Assembly: GCF_001653235.2 (NCBI RefSeq)
Contig: NW_019154055.1
Coordinates: forward strand, 62,001-126,000
Length of the DNA stretch: 64,000 nt
From: Pochonia chlamydosporia 170
Taxonomy: Eukaryota; Ascomycota; Sordariomycetes; Hypocreales; Clavicipitaceae
Direction: 5' to 3'
In this document: one piece after another, positions 31,474 through 40,739 of the stretch
Layout of the letters: each line of letters opens with the position of its first letter
Position numbering within the stretch: the stretch's first letter is position 1
The notes under the pieces: model-generated
Databases searched by the model: none
Seen by the model: only the letters and a program-made list of their open reading frames with translations
Told to the model about the DNA's origin: nothing
Made by a program: the position numbers and the translations under genes

Positions 31474-33591
31474 GTGTGTGTGTGTGTGTGGTGTGTTTTC
31501 TCACCCTGAAACCCAATCAAATCCATGTACATGCCCAGTGACTCCCACCCCTGCTATCCTTGTATCCGTCACCTCGTATCACAAGTGCACAGACAAACGA
31601 TAGCAAAGGCAGTGCTGATACCGGGGTGTCGATAGTATCAGATCTCGTTATTTCGTTTGTCTCTCTGCTGCCGCAGTCCGTTTTTGTCGATTTCTGCACG
31701 GCGATCCATCCTGCTTTTTCCTGGTCTCACTAGGAGGATGCTCGCAGACACCTCCAACAACTCCCAAAGCAAAACATTTGTCCTACTCTCTTTCAGATTT
31801 TATCATGGTCATTCAGGTGCTCGCAGAGAGAAGAAGATACCTGGTGGATTAGCAAAGCGATCAGACGTTCTCCGATCATCAGGGTCTCGACAACTCTCTT
31901 GGAGTATAAGAACATGGCACCCCTCTTGCCCTGCGCTTGTGTCATTTAATCGTTGAATGGCGTTCTTATCTGTGCCTGTCGTGGTCATCGACTTTAGCTT
32001 CATTCCCATTTACTTAACCCACTTCCATCCCTAGTTTGTTTTCCCATTAAACCCTCCGGTGTCTTAAGCGCCTCTACAACCCGCCCCGCAGTCATCACCT
32101 TCATACATTCGGAAGCATCGAATATAGCATTACATATGCATTACAGTCCATCGAGTATGGGAACTTGCTTGTTGGAAAATGTACTCGACGGTTCGAGGCC
32201 CGCGAGAGCGGCGCAGCATGTTGCTTTCTGTCAGCTCGATGAAGATTGGCATCAAGGTGATTCTTCATGGAGACAATTGCACCCAAGAGAACTTTCAGAC
32301 GACCTCCCTTCCATACTCCCCGGGCTTTTGGTATGCCCTCAAAGCCCACCAGAGTCAACATCAAGCGGCCCGCGATTAACTCTTGAGGGTGAGCTTCGAA
32401 ACCCAAACTTAGATTACGTGCTAATAGATTGCTAGCCCCATTCCCCAGCATATCTGATGATTGTTCTCCTTTTCCGGACACTTCCCGTTTAGACAGCCCA
32501 AGAATCAACTCACTTGTACGGCTTCCTAGTCTCGCAGAATTCGATCTTGGTATTGAAGCTCTTGCAAGATCATATGCTCCTGCTTGCCTTGACACACCTC
32601 TGTCGCCCCTCCCTGCCTATGGCGACGCTCTATCCTTCAACACTTGCCTCAGTTTCAAGAATAAGTTCCTCAAGACCACTATGCTCCTTATTACATGAAT
32701 GATGCCTGCATGCATGACGTCTCTGGCTTAGACGGTTACCGTAGCCCACCTCCAGATGGCCAGAACAGGCATATCAACCAGAAGTACACCACCGAAGAAG
32801 GTGATTTCATCATCTATGCCTGGTACGACAAGAAGCTGAAGTGGAAGCGTATTAAGCAAGATTTCGCCACTATATTCGGCAGAACGCCCGAAAGAATCGT
32901 GCAAGGCCTTCAAGGTTGGTGCTACCGCATGAACCAGAGAATACCCCTCTGGGATCAAGATGGCTGGTTAATCTTTGACAACGAGGATGCTTTGGGGCCG
33001 AAGCATATCAGCATGAATTGCAGTGAAAGAGACACCCAAAACAAGCCTATGAAGCCACCTGGTCTTGTCCAACGCTATCCCGAACGCGCTCTTCATTATT
33101 CCTGGGTTGACCCTGAAATGAAGTGGAGGAGAATACATCAAAAAGAACTGGCCAGTTGAAAAAGTCGGCTGTCCGGCCTCGAATCCTTAGAGACGAGAAC
33201 CAACTTACGGCCAACGATTGGTCTGTACTTCAACACTTCGCGACGATCCTTGGATACTATGAAGATGCAGTCAAGACTCTAGAAGGCGACGGTTTAATCA
33301 GGAAACGCAAGAGGGGTTATACTGGTTCATATGGGAACGTTTGGGATGTGATCAATGGGTTTGAATTCCTGCTTGGCAAGCTCGAAAAATATAAGGCGAT
33401 GGCAAAAGATTTTCCTGACCCCGAACAGTTCAGGATCGGCATAAATATGGCCTGGGAGAAATTAGACAAGTATTACACTATTCTCGACACAACACCGATA
33501 TATTATACCGCCCTCGCACTCCACCCGGCATACAGATGGGGATGGTTCGAGCAGGCCTGGGTACATAAGCCCGACTGGATCAGATCTGCAA
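31474..33591. repeat. 2.1-kb segmental direct repeat, copy 1
   Basis: This block matches 52588-54705 at a constant offset of 21114. All open frames in both copies have the same coordinates (after offset) and sequences. It starts in a TG microsatellite and ends within a hAT transposase frame, where copy 2 loses two bases and diverges. It contains a region of unknown function (31500-32430), a Myb-like gene fragment and the first part of the hAT remnant. Confidence 0.93.
32429..33140 (+). pseudogene. Myb/SANT-like gene fragment, copy 1
   Basis: The frame from 32695 reads YTTEEGDFIIYAWYDKKLKW, IKQDFATIFGRTPERIVQGL and WCYRMNQRIPLWDQDGW. The spacing of aromatic and helical residues suggests a Myb/SANT-like DNA-binding helix-turn-helix of a fungal regulator, and conservation-like sequence continues to HYSWVDPEMKW. 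An upstream frame (32429-32660, LPSLAEFDLGIEALARSYAP) is probably the preceding exon. The protein is cut after WVDPEMKWRR, where hAT sequence begins, so the gene has lost its C-terminus. I do not know the full-length family. Confidence 0.5.
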
Positions 33592-33796
33592 AAAGGATAG
33601 TTCAAGAAGTGTGGGACGAGTCCTATCGAGATTTCCATATTGTGGTGGCCTCAAATGACGAGCCTGTTGCAAAACGACAGAAGCAATACTACAATGCCTT
33701 CGAAGAGCATTGCGAACAGTCCCGTATCGACTCCATACAGACAGAGCCTCTACTGGACGACGACACGATTGGCGACGAATACGAACGATGGCAATC
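33190..33796 (+). pseudogene. hAT transposase fragment, copy 1
   Basis: Homology starts at ENQLTANDWSVLQHFATIL and runs through MAWEKLDKYYTILDTTPIYY and WGWFEQAWVHKPDWIRSAKR to DDDTIGDEYERWQS, where it stops abruptly. The minus-strand copy at 51841-52577 continues beyond this point with the dimerisation region, showing what is missing. N-terminal BED, both catalytic Asp and the Glu motif are absent. Confidence 0.8.
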
Positions 33797-34849
33797 GATT
33801 CCACGATTGTTGATTCCTCTAGGTTGTAAGTTTTTCAGAGGGCGGCACAGTAGCACGTCGTGCGGCGATTCGCTTAACACGAGCATTAAGCATGCTGATT
33901 GCCGTGGGACTTTGCCCGTGTCCTCTATAAAAGATGCACACAAATGATTTCTCATCCAGGACTCAGAAGTCACCCCGGACGAGCCACCGAGCAGTGGCAT
34001 AAGCGCCTTGCCGATACTCGTTATGCAGCTAAGTTGGCCAGATGTTTCACCATTAGGCAGCAACGCGGTTCAGCTTTCTGGGGTGCGGTTGGGCCTTCGT
34101 TGATCGGGACACTTCGGTGGGATATTAGTACCGCAACTGCGAGAAGGCCAAACCACAAGTGGCACACATAACTGTCGCGTTATGCGATTCCAATGATGTT
34201 CACCTTGTCACATGGAGTAAAAGACCACTGATCGAAAAAAATTTTTTTTTTTTTTGCCCTTTTTCCCTTCCTTTCTCCAAACTGTTTTAATGGTCCTTTA
34301 AATGACAGCATTTATTTGACAATAGCATATTGTGCTTGCTTTGAATGAGCGACCTGATCTTGACAATATTGCCAATAAGGAAGCGCAAGGCTTCTATTCG
34401 GGTGATAATTATCACGGGATTTGGGGTACTTGTAACTGGTTTTTTGATGCTTGTTGAATTCATCTAGCTATAGATAACGTGCCTCTGTGTTGGTGTTGAG
34501 GCCTCCTCACGTGAGGTCTGTTTCAGCCGCCGTTTGAAGCCATTCTCAGGCTGCTGGCTCCGCCGCCAAAGACGGCGGTGGAAGCAACACTATACGTATT
34601 GTTTATATTATTTACGACACTGCCACAATCTGACAGTATCACATGCCAGCGCCTTCAAGACAACCCTGCGTGAATCCGGCTAAGTTCCGAACCAAAACAC
34701 GTGGAACGTCCTGACAGCCCGCAGCCATAAGTGTCTTACCTCGTACTCCGCATTGACTGTTTTTGTCGCGTTTTGCGGTTCCAAATGTTTATTGCTACAC
34801 AAAAGTTACTGAATTCAATAGCCTGTCAATTGCTTGTGTATGCCTAAAC
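33797..34849. other. Repeat-rich noncoding stretch
   Basis: A poly-A/poly-T junction lies at 34219-34255. A perfect palindrome CCTCACGTGAGG lies near 34504, and a GC hairpin CCGCCG/CGGCGG near 34560-34577. A copy of the dispersed repeat described separately lies at 34316-34372. No gene. Confidence 0.4.
34316..34372 (+). repeat. Dispersed repeat, short copy
   Basis: The stretch TGACAATAGCATATTGTGCT through GAATGAGCGACCTGATCTTG matches 43083-43132 almost exactly and 38632-38680 with a few changes. Only the 3' part of the repeat is present here. Confidence 0.75.
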
Positions 34850-35045
34850 TTGTTGTCCTCCTCTTGCCAGAGGGATTCACGTCATTTATCTTAGCAAAGC
34901 AGCACTATTTCCAGCCTTCTAATTTTTTCCAAGTGGCTGGCCAGCCTCTTCACCTTCTGATATCCATGATATTATGACATCCAGCAATTACTCCAAGTCT
35001 GCTTGTTCAATCAACAGAGGCAGCCTTATCCGACAGTTTTAGGAC
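34850..35045 (+). mobile_element. MULE fragment related to the inverted-repeat copies
   Basis: From TTGCCAGAGGGATTCACGTC to ACAGAGGCAGCCTTATCCGA the sequence follows 60310-60500 with scattered substitutions. That region precedes and starts the MULE C-terminal frame at 60400. The coding frame is not maintained. Confidence 0.7.
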
Positions 35046-36543
35046 AAGCGCAACTCTCGTGTCTTTTCCGGTACTGGCAGTTACAGTGGTTGGATGGAAG
35101 ACTTTTGGCCAATCAAGCTAGATCTGAGGATCCTGCAGACATGACAAGGTTTAAGCGCTGCACATGTAACATGGGTTAATAGTTGCCCTGTTGGAGTCTC
35201 CACCTGGCGTAATGAATTGTGTGTGCGTTCTGGTACAGGAGGGAAGTTGACGGTTGCAATTTAATGCTTGTCTCCAATCAGCCGAGGATAATGTAGCGGT
35301 AAATAAGGATATTTGACACAACAGACGTAGCAATACGTCGAACGGTATCCGAATAGCGACAGGGATACTTTTAATTGAGAAACTCCGATCAGGCGTCCAG
35401 CAATTTTCAGGGGGGATCGCCATATAGGCCGTGAGGTTAGCGTGGCCACATTTCAGCGCTGTGCCAGGGTTGCCGACTGTCGATCCCTGTGGCCTTGCCA
35501 TTGGCTGCTACCCTTCGGTTTGTTGTCGTTAGGAGTGCCTACATTTATGGGCAGTGGATATCTTAGGAGCAATCGTACCGCCCTGTCTTCTTCGGCGATG
35601 CGTGTTGGCGACTGCAATCGGGCTGCGTGGATCGTCAAAATCAAGTCGCTCAATCGAAGTAAGCACAATATCGTTGCCTGGAAGGCAAATGCGCCAATTA
35701 CCTATACTTACAGGCTAGTTATTCTGGGGTATTTGGTTTTCGCATCAAATTATTTGATCCCACTCTTTTTAGTAGGAAATCAAGAGCCTCTCGTTGCCCG
35801 ATCCACCGCGGACCTTGTGCATGATAGTTGCTCAATCATCCAATCAAGCGTATTTGGTGAGGAGGATAGTGCCATCGGCACCATCTACGAACTTGTGCTT
35901 CGTTAAGAATGGGATCGGAACAAGTCTCAGATTTAGAGATTTCTCACCACCATTCAATGCTAACCCGTACGACATGCAGGTTTCGTCTGCCTGAGGCGTG
36001 GGTGTTCGCGCTGGTAACCAAAAGTGATTGCTATGGACGCAAACCTTCTCAGAAGAGTGATAAATGGGGGCAAAAAGAGTAAAATTCGGAAGAAATGAGA
36101 AAGACCCGTGAATGTCTTGTGAAAACCTTGCAGCTCGACCTTGATTGGCTACAGCGTATACTCATCGTCCAGAGTGTGATGTCGGGGAGGTTTGAGGCAT
36201 TGCTCTACTTACTGCGCCTTACTTTAAAATGCCTCATAAAGTTGTCAGCTATAAGCTGCACCAGTGCCACGGAGGTCACACAGCCTCCTGACATCGCAGT
36301 CTCAATAGCTCCTTATCCCGACGTAGACCTAATACGGCTACACCGATGCCTCACTCTGTTGCTACATAAGTGTGCCGCAACGCTGCTGGCTTATATCTGC
36401 AGCCTGGCTGGCAGAAATCCCTCAACTCCACTCCCTTTTCTTTACAATTCGCTCGAGACCGAAAGTGGCCTTGTTGTCTACCACTTTCTCATTGTGCACC
36501 GATCAGAGACTTTAATACCTTGCATCAGATATTGCCGCAAACA
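35046..36543. other. No gene recognised
   Basis: Open frames of up to 200 codons (36095-36712 +, 35442-35906 +) lack motifs, and the last overlaps the CVNH gene in another frame. Bases 36200-36543 should hold the CVNH promoter. Confidence 0.35.
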
Positions 36544-37135
36544 ATGTCATTTCACCCACCCCCCCCCCCCCCCCCCCCCCACGCCGTGTGCTGTCTCTCT
36601 GTATTCAGCGCCGAAGACATCCGCGTCGAGGATGATCACATCCTCAAGGCGCGACTCCAGACTGATTCTGGTGAATGGAATGACGCAGAGTTCGACCTCA
36701 ACGAAGTCCTAGGCAATCATGAGGGTATATGCAGACTGAACCTTGATTTCACAGTTAATCCATCATGCTAACTGTTCTCTTAGGTGTTATTCACTGGGAC
36801 GGACGAGGTATGTGTAACAAGAATGCCGCGCCATGTCCGGTTCTTCGCGGCATGCATTTAACCACCTGTATGAGCAGACTTCGCCAGCTCTGTCAAGAAT
36901 ATCACCTTTTCTATGGAGGGTGATAGCCAAGTTCCTATCCTTCGTGTCGTTCTTCGCACTATCGATGGCGACGAGCTGCCGAGTGATGTCAACCTGGCAG
37001 AGCGCATTGGGAACGAAAATGGGGTTTTCGTTTATGGTAAGTTTCGTCGTATGCTCTGTAAATGGCAACGCATCACTTATGGAACGCTACAGAATGATCG
37101 ATGTATTGTCTGAAACTGGCCAACTAGCAGGTTAG
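36544..37135 (+). CDS. Cyanovirin-N homologue (CVNH) lectin, donor of intron 1 lost
   Basis: Predicted exons are 36544-36554, 36609-36724, 36784-36807, 36878-37036 and 37131-37135; together 104 residues ending FVYG. CVNH proteins are small two-repeat mannose-type lectins of filamentous fungi. Repeat one is AEDIRVEDDHILKARLQTDS to GVIHWDGRDF. Repeat two is ITFSMEGDSQVPILRVVLRT to NVNLAERIG-like sequence ending NENGVFVYG. Phase arithmetic requires exon 1 to be ATGTCATTTCA (MSFH). A GT should follow, but the assembly shows CCCA and then a 22-C run at 36559-36580. Either the donor was destroyed or the tract is an assembly fault. Unspliced, the frame reads through a poly-Pro stretch (MSFHPPPP... 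to VFSAEDIRV), so a longer protein is possible. Confidence 0.82.
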
Positions 37136-37586
37136 CAGGCTTCGGAGTCGATCCAGCGAATTGATTTCGATTTCGATCTTTACCTTACTTTACTTTTCTT
37201 TTCTTTATTCATAGACTGTCCCAGCCGCCAGCTATTAGTGGTGGTGACGGCACAAGGGCACGAGCAAGGTCGAGTGCGGCATGGATAAAACGATTGTTCA
37301 CAAGGAGGAAAAGAGAACTCTTAAGGAGAACTCTGACTGAAGCTATTTACAGAATAAAGTGAGACATTCATTAAACAGGGACGTCACATGATTCCCTCAC
37401 AGTGATGAGACCTTACAGTACATGTACGTACGTACGTACGTACTGTATTTTAACCATAGTACCGTACGTACTATTGGCTTCTACATACAAGTACGAACCT
37501 AGAAATCTTCCCTTTCTTTTTTGGGCAATAAGATTAGCGTTAGCTTGAACTGGGAGAGAATGTAGCAGAGTGAGAGCGCGTACGTT
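37136..37586. other. No gene; short palindromic CGTA run
   Basis: At 37423-37443 the tetranucleotide GTAC/CGTA repeats head to tail (ACGTACGTACGTACGTAC). Nothing else is recognised up to the LTR. Confidence 0.4.
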
Positions 37587-38190
37587 TGTTAGTCGAACCC
37601 CGTAAAATGGGGTTGTGTCACGGGCTACGCCCGGTATCTGAGACCTGGCTCTGCCAGGTCTGTAATTAGGTTATCTCGCTTAGTCTCAACGACTTCTTGA
37701 CCACGAGCTCGAGGCGAGCCTCGAGCTCTGATCTTTCCTTTCTCCTTAGTTTTAGATAGACAATATGGAGGCACCCTTTTGTTGAATAGACACGGGCCAC
37801 GCCCGTTACAGGTTGTTGCACTTAAGCGATATCGTTATACTTGTTAGATTTACGATGCCTTACTTGGCTCACGGCCAAGGTAATTGATGAATTATGGAAT
37901 TCTTCATTTAGAAACTGATGAATCTGATGTTATTCTTGTTCCTTCTTCTGCTTCAATTTCCTGTGGGCGGGGAAGTCCTTTGCTACCCTTCATCCAGACA
38001 GCCACAGGCCACAGTATGAATTTGCGCCGCTTTAGTCGCATATTCTCGCCAATCTAACATGTTATTCTTGTTTCTTCTTCTTCAATTTCCTGTGGGCGGG
38101 GAAGCCCTTCGCTACCCTTCGTCCAGACAGCCCACAGGTCACAGTATGAATTTTGCGCCGCCTTAGTCGCATATTCTCGCCAATCTAACA
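37587..38190 (-). repeat. Copia-type LTR (3' LTR of a minus-strand element), 604 bp
   Basis: It is bounded by TGTTAG and CTAACA. Adjacent at 38192-38200, read on the minus strand, is a purine tract GGTGGGGTG, just where the polypurine primer site before a 3' LTR should be, and Copia coding sequence follows. Inside are at least six short hairpins, at 37596-37614, 37621-37633, 37641-37661, 37705-37728, 37792-37806 and 37863-37879, and a two-unit tandem repeat. The partner LTR is not in the window. Confidence 0.72.
37929..38190. repeat. Tandem duplication of a 132-bp unit inside the LTR
   Basis: Two units (37929-38060, 38061-38190) each run from GTTATTCTTGTT through CCTGTGGGCGGGGAAG and CAGTATGAATTT to CGCCAATCTAACA. 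They differ by a few substitutions and small indels. Confidence 0.9.
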
Positions 38191-38233
38191 CACCCCACCA
38201 GTTGAGGCCGCGTCGGTGGAGAATGCTGTTCAA

Positions 38234-38452
38234 TCAGAGTTCAAGTCTCGCCATCCCTTCCATGATTCTCTGTTCTTGTATCTCATCGAGGCGCCTACCT
38301 CGCAGACGGCTGGAGACGTCTGTGAGTCGCATTTGTTTGACAAATATCCGGAAGGCTGGACCGTTGAGGGCCTTCGTAAGACCATCCGCGACCATGTCCT
38401 GTGTTAGCTTGTACTGCACTTATATGCGATTGTGCTGTGCTTCCTGCCTCAA
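38234..38452 (-). pseudogene. Copia polyprotein C-terminus (RNase H end)
   Basis: The minus strand reads VQYKLTQDMVADGLTKAL then FRIFVKQMRLTDVSSRLRG, matching the terminal ADxLTK motif region of Ty1/Copia RNase H. An in-frame TAA precedes it, and the rest of the polyprotein upstream (higher coordinates) is replaced by a different repeat at about 38455. The remnant is inactive. Confidence 0.8.
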
Positions 38453-38459
38453 CCAGTGA

Positions 38460-38690
38460 TGTCACACTTCACGACTTGTTTGCATAACTGGACGACGATC
38501 GGGCAGAAGATCCCCTGTGAATCGGGCAACGAGAGACTCTTGATTTCCTACATAAAAGAGTGGAATCTATACGATAACTAAAGACTTTGGAATACTGCTG
38601 CCTGCAAGGCAGCAGTATGATAATTGCTGTTGCCTCTTAGGCAATAGCATACTGCGCTTGGTTTGAATGAGCGACTTGATCTTGACAAAC
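38460..38690 (+). repeat. Dispersed hairpin-bearing repeat, copy at hAT 5' end
   Basis: From TCACACTTCACGACTTG onward it matches 42872-43130, including CTGGACGACGATCGGGCAG and the tail GAATGAGCGACTTGATCTTG. It contains the hairpin ATACTGCTGCCT/AGGCAGCAGTAT (38592-38618). The tail leads directly into the hAT transposase frame, so the repeat may be the 5' end of that hAT family. Confidence 0.75.
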
Positions 38691-40438
38691 TATACTGCCG
38701 CTACACGGTAGCTTGCAGTCTGCCTTTTGCTCAGGTCGAACATCCGGCCTTTCGTGACTTGATCCGCTATCTTCGTCCGGCTGCCGATGATCTCCTTCCA
38801 AGGTCAGGCGATACAGTTAAGACCGACTTACAATGGGGCTATGACAACAAGAAGGAGTTTGTAAAGAGAGCTTTGCAAAATGCTCTTTCTTCGATCCACA
38901 TTATTCCTGACAATTGGGCTTCGCCGAATGGTTTGGGGGTCATTGGTTTCACAGTTCAATTCGTAACGGAAGATCACGGTTTACAATCGCTTGTGGTGAG
39001 GATTAAGGAGCTGGAAGGAGAACACAGCGGAGAACACATGGCCGAAGCCATCATGGAGTTCATACGAGAATACGGAATCGCCACAAAAGTTGGATACTTC
39101 ATGATGGACAATGCTAGCAACATGAACACCATGATTGACAAGGTCTCGGACGAACTGGAGCAAGAGTTTGATGTTTTCTACGACCCTCTTCCCCATCGGC
39201 TTCGCTGTACCGGCCACATCATAAACCTGGCCGTGATGGAATTTCTCATAGGAAAACGGCCGCGGACGACAGGCTCCTATGGTGGGCCATCCGAAGAGGA
39301 GATTGAGGAATGGAGAAAGCGAGGGGCGATAGGAAAGCTTCATAATATCGTGGTCTATGTCACTTGGACCCCCCAGAGGCTTCAAACGTTTACTGTTCTC
39401 ACCGATGGCCTCAGGCTACGGCGTGACAATGACACTCGTTGGAATTCATGGTACAACATGGTTGAAAGGGCTCTGAGGCCTAAAGTCAGGCAAGCTATCA
39501 CCGTATTTTGCGCGCAAGAGCCTGCTCTACAAGAGGATACCCTGACTCCGTCTGATTGGGTAACTTTGGCCGAGATTCACAAGTTTCTGGAACCATTCCA
39601 CGACGCGACAATGGCCAACGAGGGCGTTCAAAATTCCATCGCCGACGTTCTCCCCACCATGGATTATCTCCTACACCACATCGAGGCCGCCAGGGAGGCC
39701 ACCACCATCCCCCACTTGGCTACAATGATGGAGACTGCTTGGGCCAAACTGGCCGACTACTACGAATTGACAGAAGACTCTCCAGTCTATTCAGCAGCCA
39801 CAGTCTTAAACCCTTCTTTCAAGTGGGCATACATGGAGAAGACTTGGGAAGACAAGACGGAATGGATTGAGAGAGCTAAATCTCGGGTAGGGCAGCTGTG
39901 GAGGGAATCGTACAAGTCATCTTCTTACTTGCCGGTTCTTCGACCAGGCTCAGCAGAGGAGCCAACTACGAGACGACTAAATGGGTACAAAATGTGGATG
40001 AATGAGCAGAAGGCGACGATTTTCAACACGGACGATGACGAGTACGAAGTGTACTGTCGTGAGCCTGTTGTGATGACGCCGGACCCGCTGAAATGGTGGC
40101 TGGAGGTGGCCCAGCGAAGACGATTCCCTAGCTTGTCATTGATGGCCATCGACATTCTTTCTATCGCAGCTATGTCTTCTGGGACAGAGCGACTCTTTTC
40201 TAAATTAAAACTTACGGTAACCGATCAGCGAGGAGCTATAGACGCTGAAACTTTAAATATCGTGGAATGCCTACGTTCCTGGGACAGCAGCGCCTTGATA
40301 GTCCCATCAGATGTGAGTTTTTTGCTTCGTGAGGACTACCGTCAGCTAATTGCAGAATGCAGTGTCGCTATGTCGATGCGGCTTCCGGGTTTAATCACTC
40401 TGATGCATTGGGACGCGAGGAGAGCGGTGGGGGATTAG
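38663..40438 (+). CDS. hAT transposase with uninterrupted 591-codon frame
   Basis: The frame begins NERLDLDKLYCRYTVACSLP at a TTG; no in-frame ATG or BED finger precedes it, and a TAG closes the frame upstream. So the N-terminal DNA-binding part is missing or lies across a break. The DDE core is complete: HIIPDNWASPNG (first Asp), VGYFMMDNASNMNTMI (second Asp), RLRCTGHIINLAV, DNDTRWNSW and the C-terminal PLKWWLEVAQ...AAMSSGTERLFSKLK (Glu). The hydrophobic dimerisation strand ends NIVECLRSW. It is the best-preserved hAT catalytic region in the window, but without a BED domain or clear start it is probably not autonomous. Confidence 0.75.
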   Translation: MNERLDLDKLYCRYTVACSLPFAQVEHPAFRDLIRYLRPAADDLLPRSGDTVKTDLQWGYDNKKEFVKRALQNALSSIHIIPDNWASPNGLGVIGFTVQFVTEDHGLQSLVVRIKELEGEHSGEHMAEAIMEFIREYGIATKVGYFMMDNASNMNTMIDKVSDELEQEFDVFYDPLPHRLRCTGHIINLAVMEFLIGKRPRTTGSYGGPSEEEIEEWRKRGAIGKLHNIVVYVTWTPQRLQTFTVLTDGLRLRRDNDTRWNSWYNMVERALRPKVRQAITVFCAQEPALQEDTLTPSDWVTLAEIHKFLEPFHDATMANEGVQNSIADVLPTMDYLLHHIEAAREATTIPHLATMMETAWAKLADYYELTEDSPVYSAATVLNPSFKWAYMEKTWEDKTEWIERAKSRVGQLWRESYKSSSYLPVLRPGSAEEPTTRRLNGYKMWMNEQKATIFNTDDDEYEVYCREPVVMTPDPLKWWLEVAQRRRFPSLSLMAIDILSIAAMSSGTERLFSKLKLTVTDQRGAIDAETLNIVECLRSWDSSALIVPSDVSFLLREDYRQLIAECSVAMSMRLPGLITLMHWDARRAVGD

Positions 40439-40499
40439 ACACAGTGGAGATAGCCTAGGGGAGCTTGGAGGTAGAATCGTAGATGGCAGAGTCATATGC

Positions 40500-40717
40500 T
40501 GTGATTTAGACTAATAGTCCAGACTGCAGTCCGGACTGCAGTCTGGTCTGATAATGACGGACGGACCAATAGTCCAGTCTGGCAAAGACGGACCGGACCG
40601 ACGGCCTGGTCTGACGATAACAGGCAGACCAACAGTCCAGTCTGACCATGACGGACCGACCAACAGTCCAGTCTGAGGTTTCCAGACTGACTGTTTGGAC
40701 TATTAGGAGCGCTGGTC
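40500..40717 (+). repeat. Subterminal repeats of the preceding hAT
   Basis: The words CCAGTCTG, GACGGACC and CAACAGTCCAGTCTG recur about every 30 bp in direct and inverted orientation, and the tract ends GGACTATTAGGAGCGCTG. This is typical subterminal structure of a hAT 3' end; the matching 5' end was not found. Confidence 0.75.
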
Positions 40718-40739
40718 AAGAGTCGGCTACAAAATGCCA

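Noticed and set aside
32190..32200. GGTTCGAGGCC resembling a tRNA B box
   Set aside because: No A box or cloverleaf could be placed around it, and no 3' T-run terminator follows.
32101..32595. 164-codon minus-strand frame repeated at 53215-53709
   Set aside because: Its conservation is due only to the segmental duplication; it lies antisense to the more protein-like plus-strand exons and has no domain.
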